Shown here piece by piece: positions 58,765-64,000 of a DNA stretch of 64,000 bases. The translations under genes were made by a program, and so were the position numbers. This stretch comes from an uncultured Cocleimonas sp. (lineage in GTDB: Bacteria; Pseudomonadota; Gammaproteobacteria; Thiotrichales; Thiotrichaceae), in the NCBI RefSeq assembly GCF_947495625.1, contig NZ_CANLZW010000015.1, positions 1 to 64,000 on the forward strand, in the 5' to 3' direction. The notes under the pieces are model-generated. The model worked only from the letters and a program-made list of their open reading frames with translations, ran no database searches and was not told where the DNA came from. Position 1 is the first letter of the stretch, and each line of letters begins with the position of its first letter.

Positions 58765-60897
58765 ATGAATAAAAAAATATTTATAATAGCATTCATAATC
58801 AGTCTTATAGTCGCGTTCTTCCTATTCGACTTGCAGCAATACTTCTCTTTAGACTATATCAAAGAACAGCAAACAGCCTTTCAGCAATATTATGCTGATA
58901 ACACCGTATTAACGTTACTGATTTTCTTTGTTAGTTATGTCGTTATTACCGCACTCAGTTTGCCAGGCGCTGCAATCATGACCATTCTTGCTGGCACTTT
59001 ATTCGGTTTAGTAACGGGTACGATTATGGTTTCTTTTGCCAGTACCTTAGGTGCTACTTTTGCTTTTTTAACAACAAGATATTTACTCCAAGATACAATG
59101 GAGTCACGCTATCCTGAAAAGCTTAAGTCAGTGAATGAGGGTATACAAAAGGAAGGTGCATTCTACTTATTTGCCATGCGCCTGGTTCCTATTTTCCCTT
59201 TCTTCTTAGTCAACATTGTTATGGGGCTTACAAAACTCCCTGTTCTAACATTCGCACTAGTTAGTCAAATAGGAATGTTATCAGGCACTATCGCTTATGT
59301 TTTTGCCGGTACACAATTAGCAAAAATTGATTCACTGTCAGGAATAATTTCTCCCGGCCTTATCTTTGCCTTCGTCATTCTCGGTTTATTCCCACTGGCT
59401 GCACGCAAGGTCATGGATAAACTACGCGCCAATAAAGTTTACGCTAATTATGAGAAACCAGAAAAGTACGACAACAACCTGATAGTTATAGGCGCTGGCG
59501 CTGGTGGACTTGTGTCTTCCTATATTGCTGCAGCGGTCAAAGCGAAGGTCACTTTAATCGAAAAACACAAGATGGGTGGTGACTGTCTGAATACTGGCTG
59601 TGTACCGAGTAAAGCAATTATCCGTACTGCGAAGTTACTTTCTGAAGCACAGCATGCCCCGCGCTACGGCATAGAAAAAATGAAAGCTGAAGTTGATTTC
59701 AAATCGGTGATGAATCGCGTTCATGATGTCATCCGCAAGATAGAACCTCACGATTCAGTAGAACGTTATACCGATCTAGGCGTAAACGTCATTCAAGGCG
59801 AAGCTAAAATTCTTGATCCATTTCGTGTTGAGGTAAATGGCGAAGTATTAACCACACGAAATATTATTGTCGCGACGGGTGCTAAACCCTTTGTTCCAGC
59901 AATTCCGGGGCTTGATAAAGTCGACTATCTGACTAGCGATAGCCTGTGGGAGATCGATGAATTACCTCAGAGATTTATAGTTTTAGGAGGCGGACCGATA
60001 GGTTCTGAACTCACTCAAGCGTTTGCTCGTCTTGGATCTCAAGTGACTTTGATTGAACGCGAAGAACGCATCTTAATCCGCGAAGATGAAGATGTTTCAG
60101 CGCTGGTTCTTGAAAGCTTCAATGAAGATAAAGTAGACGTGCTCACTCAACATGAAGCGGTTGAAGTAATTCAGCGTGATGGTCAGGATATTCTGGTCTG
60201 TAAACATAATGACAATACCGTCGAAGTACCTTTTGATAAATTACTTGTTGCTATCGGACGTAAAGCTAATGTGACAGGTTTTGGACTGGAAGAACTTGGT
60301 GTGGAAATTAATCCAAATGGCACAATTACCGCGAATCAATTTCTAGAAACCAACTACCCTAATATTCATGTGGTTGGCGATGTTACCGGTCCTTATCAAT
60401 TTACCCACACAGCATCTCACATGGCATGGTTTGCCAGCGTAAATGCCTTATTCGGCTTTGCAAAACGTTTTAAGGTCGATTATCGTGTTATCCCATGGGC
60501 AACTTTTACTGATCCTGAAGTATCACGCGTTGGGCTGAATGAACAGGAAGCTAAAGAACAAGGTATACCGTACGAAGTAACCAGCTATGACATTGATGAT
60601 CTTGATCGTGCAATTGCCGATAGTGCTGACCTCGGTTTTGTTAAGGTGTTAACTCAACCAGGCAAAGATACCATTCTTGGCGCTACCATTGTTGGTAAAG
60701 ACAGCAGCAGCATGATTGCAGAATTTGTTTTAGCCATGAAATATAAACTGGGTTTAAATAAGATCCTTGGAACCATACATATTTATCCAACGATGTCTGA
60801 AGCAAACAAATACGTTGCTGGTGACTGGAAACGTAAAAACGCACCGGAAAAACTACTCGTATGGGTGGAAAAATTCCATACCTGGCGCAGAGGCTAA
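58765..60897 (+). CDS. TVP38/TMEM64 membrane domain fused to mercuric-reductase-like flavoprotein
   Basis: 710 residues. A VTT/SNARE-associated membrane domain (~1-215) with GAAIMTILAGTLFGLVTG and FAMRLVPIFPFFLVN is joined to a pyridine nucleotide-disulfide oxidoreductase (~235-700). The latter has FAD site VIGAGAGGLVS, redox pair C274/C279 (GGDCLNTGCVPS), NAD site VLGGGPIGSEL and dimerisation domain with the HIYPTMSE active-site region. This fusion is known in several proteobacteria; its substrate is unknown. A sterol-desaturase-like gene follows at 7 bp, so they are cotranscribed. Confidence 0.9.
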   Translation: MNKKIFIIAFIISLIVAFFLFDLQQYFSLDYIKEQQTAFQQYYADNTVLTLLIFFVSYVVITALSLPGAAIMTILAGTLFGLVTGTIMVSFASTLGATFAFLTTRYLLQDTMESRYPEKLKSVNEGIQKEGAFYLFAMRLVPIFPFFLVNIVMGLTKLPVLTFALVSQIGMLSGTIAYVFAGTQLAKIDSLSGIISPGLIFAFVILGLFPLAARKVMDKLRANKVYANYEKPEKYDNNLIVIGAGAGGLVSSYIAAAVKAKVTLIEKHKMGGDCLNTGCVPSKAIIRTAKLLSEAQHAPRYGIEKMKAEVDFKSVMNRVHDVIRKIEPHDSVERYTDLGVNVIQGEAKILDPFRVEVNGEVLTTRNIIVATGAKPFVPAIPGLDKVDYLTSDSLWEIDELPQRFIVLGGGPIGSELTQAFARLGSQVTLIEREERILIREDEDVSALVLESFNEDKVDVLTQHEAVEVIQRDGQDILVCKHNDNTVEVPFDKLLVAIGRKANVTGFGLEELGVEINPNGTITANQFLETNYPNIHVVGDVTGPYQFTHTASHMAWFASVNALFGFAKRFKVDYRVIPWATFTDPEVSRVGLNEQEAKEQGIPYEVTSYDIDDLDRAIADSADLGFVKVLTQPGKDTILGATIVGKDSSSMIAEFVLAMKYKLGLNKILGTIHIYPTMSEANKYVAGDWKRKNAPEKLLVWVEKFHTWRRG

Positions 60898-60904
60898 TTA
60901 ACTA

Positions 60905-61687
60905 ATGAATGATCTTATCGCGAATGAGCCCCAAATACGGCTGTTCGCCTTTTTAGGAATACTTGCCATCATGATTGTATGGCAAGTACTGAAGCCACGT
61001 CGCGCTTATGTAAAACCTATTAAAGAAAAGGCTAAACGTTGGGCCAACCATTCATTGATGATGGTCATTTCAACCCTGCTTTTAAGATTAGCATTACCCT
61101 TCTCCGCGACTGCATTTGCACTGTATATTGCCGACAATGACCTCTCCCTATTCGGAATTAGTACACCTTTAGTTTTAGGCGTAATTTTATTAGATTGTTT
61201 AATTTATTGGCAGCATCGAATCTTTCATAAAGTCCCGCTATTGTGGAAATTACATCGTGTACACCATAGTGATGAAACCTTAGATGTCACTTCCGCTATA
61301 CGCTTTCATCCGATTGAAATCTTTCTCTCAATGCTGATCAAATTTTTAGCAATATGGTTATTTGGCTTATCTGCGGTGACCGTTCTGGTTTTCGAGATTA
61401 TTCTCAATGGAATGGCGATGTTTAACCATAGCAATGCGAGAGTTCCAGGAGATAGTATTTTACGTTGGCTGATAGTTACCCCTGATATGCACCGGGTACA
61501 TCACTCGGTTTACGGTAGGGAAACCAATAGCAACTATGGATTTAATATTTCACTATGGGATAGGATTTTTGGCAGTTACATCGCACAACCCAAGGATGGA
61601 CACGAAAACATGACTATTGGCCTGAATGAATACCCGGGAGGAGAAAGTCGCCTTAAAGGTTTATTGCTAATGCCTTTCAAGAGATAG
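60905..61687 (+). CDS. sterol desaturase / fatty-acid hydroxylase family protein
   Basis: 260 residues, integral membrane protein with about four helices. Di-iron histidine boxes HRIFHK, LHRVHHSDE and MHRVHHS, plus a HSN motif, fit the fatty-acid hydroxylase superfamily, which hydroxylates or desaturates lipid substrates with O2. The substrate is unknown. It starts 7 bp after the TVP38-flavoprotein, which might supply electrons; that is inference. Confidence 0.88.
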   Translation: MNDLIANEPQIRLFAFLGILAIMIVWQVLKPRRAYVKPIKEKAKRWANHSLMMVISTLLLRLALPFSATAFALYIADNDLSLFGISTPLVLGVILLDCLIYWQHRIFHKVPLLWKLHRVHHSDETLDVTSAIRFHPIEIFLSMLIKFLAIWLFGLSAVTVLVFEIILNGMAMFNHSNARVPGDSILRWLIVTPDMHRVHHSVYGRETNSNYGFNISLWDRIFGSYIAQPKDGHENMTIGLNEYPGGESRLKGLLLMPFKR

Positions 61688-61796
61688 TGTATCCAGTAAT
61701 ACTGTAATTTTTTTATCGCTACGGTATTACAAATTTACAAACATATTGACGCTGGATGGCTTTTATTCAGTTGTACTAAATCTGTTGTCTTTAAAA

Positions 61797-61833
61797 AAGT
61801 ACCTAGCTCTGCATAAATTCTATTTACGTTTTT
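61797..61833 (-). repeat. F2 element adjoining F1 (second locus)
   Basis: Minus strand: AAAACGTAAATAG, AATTTATGC, AGAGC, then ACTTTTTT. 26 consecutive bases are identical to the F2 unit at 51123-51148. It directly follows F1 copy 19 in the same orientation, as at 51 kb. Confidence 0.88.
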
Positions 61834-61862
61834 AAAAAAGTGCCTATAAGTACGGGGGTGAC
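61834..61862 (-). repeat. F1 C-rich dispersed repeat, copy 19
   Basis: Minus strand GTCACCCCCGTACTTATAGG then CAC and six T. It shares the G variant with copy 5. Confidence 0.93.
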
Positions 61863-61914
61863 CTATTTCATATAGTATTCAATCACTACTGCCAATTACT
61901 GCTAATATTTCAGT

Positions 61915-62544
61915 ATGAAAAAAATTGACTGGTATTTCGACTTTATCTCGCCCTTTGCTTATCTATCTTTAAAACGTTTCAATACGTTACCTGTAGATAT
62001 CGAAATTAATCCTATACCCATTTTATTTGCGGGATTACTCAATCACTATGACACCAAAGGACCCGCTGAAATTAAAAGAATGCGCGAATATACCTTTCGA
62101 CATATCGTTTGGCTGGCGCAACAATATCAAATTCCATTAACCCTTCCTCCTGCTCACCCATTCAACCCGCTCAAGTATTTACGCTTAAGTCTATTAGTAG
62201 AGAACGACCTGAAAGCTATCGAATCGATTTTTGATTTTATCTGGAAAGAAGGCCGCAGCGCTGAAAATGAAACTGACTGGAATACACTATCTAAGGCTCT
62301 GAATATTACCAACCTGGAATCTAAAATTTCTCAACAAACCATTAAAGATCAGCTGCTACAGAATACACAAGATGCTGTTAAAACGGGCATCTTTGGCGTT
62401 CCTACTTTCGTTGTAGATGATGAATTGTTTTTTGGACAGGACTCGATGGTATTTCTAACCGAGTATTTACAGAATCCCGAGATCCTTCACTCAAAAGCAA
62501 TGAGCTTAGCGGATATGCTCCCAGAGGGAATTACCCGAAAATAG
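61915..62544 (+). CDS. 2-hydroxychromene-2-carboxylate isomerase-like (DsbA-fold) protein
   Basis: 209 residues of the kappa-class GST/DsbA fold. The N-terminal DFISPFAYL carries Ser instead of a CxxC pair, and GIFGVPTFVVDDELFFGQD forms the cis-Pro and C-terminal signature. Named homologues isomerise HCCA in naphthalene degradation using glutathione. With no aromatic-degradation genes nearby, it may serve general GST-like chemistry. Confidence 0.88.
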   Translation: MKKIDWYFDFISPFAYLSLKRFNTLPVDIEINPIPILFAGLLNHYDTKGPAEIKRMREYTFRHIVWLAQQYQIPLTLPPAHPFNPLKYLRLSLLVENDLKAIESIFDFIWKEGRSAENETDWNTLSKALNITNLESKISQQTIKDQLLQNTQDAVKTGIFGVPTFVVDDELFFGQDSMVFLTEYLQNPEILHSKAMSLADMLPEGITRK

Positions 62545-62550
62545 CAGACT

Positions 62551-62580
62551 AAAAAACCTGCTATAAGTAGGGGGGGGGTC
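62551..62580 (-). repeat. F1 C-rich dispersed repeat, copy 20
   Basis: Minus strand GA, nine C, TACTTATAGCAGG and six T: the longest C-run of the set. It follows the isomerase stop. Confidence 0.88.
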
Positions 62581-62595
62581 TTTTTGCTAATACAC

Positions 62596-62623
62596 AAAAA
62601 AGCCCAGCAGGTGCCGGGCTTTT
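62596..62623. terminator. intrinsic terminator
   Basis: AAAAGCCC...GGGCTTTT stem between the convergent isomerase and ilvC genes, with A and T flanks on both sides, so it may serve both. Confidence 0.75.
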
Positions 62624-62654
62624 AAATCTAATAAAAAGATTATCAGAGTATTTG

Positions 62655-62758
62655 AATTTTGCTTTAGATCAAGGCGTCTGCTGCGCAGAATGTGAGCGTA
62701 CATTAGTACGTGACCATTCGAGCACAGCTGACAACGCAGAGATTAAGCGAAAGCTAAA
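62655..62758. repeat. palindromic 3'-end element P, copy C (after ilvC)
   Basis: An imperfect palindrome: GCTTTAGATCAAGGCG...CGCAGAGATTAAGCGAAAGC outer arms, GAATGTGAGCGTAC with GTACGTGACCATTC inside. It shares TCAAGGCG and CAACGCAGA with the elements after guaB and guaA and ends about 9 bp from the ilvC stop. Confidence 0.75.
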
Positions 62759-62766
62759 TGCTCTAA

Positions 62767-63795
<1,029 letters not shown>

Positions 63796-63827
63796 TTAAA
63801 GTATATTACTTTGATAATTAAATAACG

Positions 63828-63849
63828 TTAATTAGTTCTTTCTAATTAA
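63828..63849. promoter_or_regulatory. stem-loop in the ilvH-ilvC gap
   Basis: TTAATTAG-TTCTTT-CTAATTAA, perfect 8-bp arms, 45 bp before the ilvC ATG. It is AT-rich and could be a processing or regulatory site. Confidence 0.4.
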
Positions 63850-63892
63850 TCAGTTATGTTCTTTATTTAATGCAGTTTAAAAAGTTATAAAA

Positions 63893-64000
63893 CTACACTG
63901 TTAGAGAGGCATTTCCTCGTGGAATTCCCATTGCACCAGATCGAACCACTTCTACTATCTTATGAACTCTCATAGTATCTAAAAAGCCATCTAGCTTTTG
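63893..64000 (-). CDS. ilvH: acetolactate synthase small subunit, C-terminus (partial)
   Basis: The last 35 codons of a gene running off the window. The translation contains KLDGFLDTMRVHKIVEVVRS and GAMGIPRGN, the conserved end of IlvH/IlvN (compare LDGFLNALRPYDVIEVARSG of homologues), then a TAG stop. The regulatory subunit binds valine for feedback inhibition. ilvC follows, so this is an ilvBHC-type operon. It could also be called ilvN. Confidence 0.9.
   Translation of the reverse strand, partial: QKLDGFLDTMRVHKIVEVVRSGAMGIPRGNASLTV

Overview
The window looks like an AT-rich chromosomal segment of a free-living gammaproteobacterium. The evidence is conserved gene neighbourhoods: smc-zipA, rluD divergent from bamD, rluC divergent from rne, apbC near dcd, guaBA divergent from xseA, and ilvH-ilvC. 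Nearly everything is core housekeeping or ordinary accessory metabolism. No prophage, integron, CRISPR array, rRNA or tRNA gene was recognised. A SoxXA-binding-like (SoxK-like) small protein hints at a sulfur-oxidising lineage such as Thiotrichales, but that placement is inference.

Layout. 0-6 kb: a CBS protein, a CZB-domain coiled-coil protein, Rep helicase and a transposase-derived zinc-ribbon protein. 6-13 kb: smc, zipA, small and membrane proteins, an EamA transporter. 13-19 kb: rluD, bamD, a SulP transporter, a HAD phosphatase, rluC. 19-28 kb: rne with a long leader, a low-molecular-weight phosphatase with a K+ channel and a DUF6394 protein, dcd, a lipoprotein, apbC. 28-35 kb: the most accessory stretch, with an animal-type heme peroxidase, a zincin-like protein, an M20 amidohydrolase, a JmjC/cupin-like protein and a BcsL-type acetyltransferase. 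35-44 kb: recC, an SLC13 permease, a diguanylate cyclase, trhO, DUF2237. 44-51 kb: tadA, guaA, guaB, a SoxK-like protein, xseA, YchJ-like and CPXCG proteins. 51-64 kb: AmpG-like MFS, a binding protein, a variant metallo-beta-lactamase fold protein, gltX, DUF808, DUF3047, a TVP38-flavoprotein fusion, a sterol-desaturase-like protein, a DsbA-like isomerase, ilvC and the 3' end of ilvH.

The most unusual content is in the repeats. A 28-30 bp element (family F1), roughly GTCACCCCCCTACTT followed by WTAGGC and a T-run, occurs about 21 times in 64 kb. It is mostly in intergenic gaps, but four copies are read in frame inside genes (smc, rluC, tadA and a lipoprotein gene). The rluC copy lies in a conserved stretch that I recall aligning to E. 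coli RluC without a gap, which suggests the motif arose by substitution rather than insertion. The size, T-tail, use inside genes and one head-to-head pair resemble DNA uptake sequences; a REP-type element is the main alternative. A second family (F2) lies directly next to F1 at two loci, one of them tandemly duplicated. A third family of roughly 90 bp imperfect palindromes sits just downstream of guaA, guaB and ilvC.
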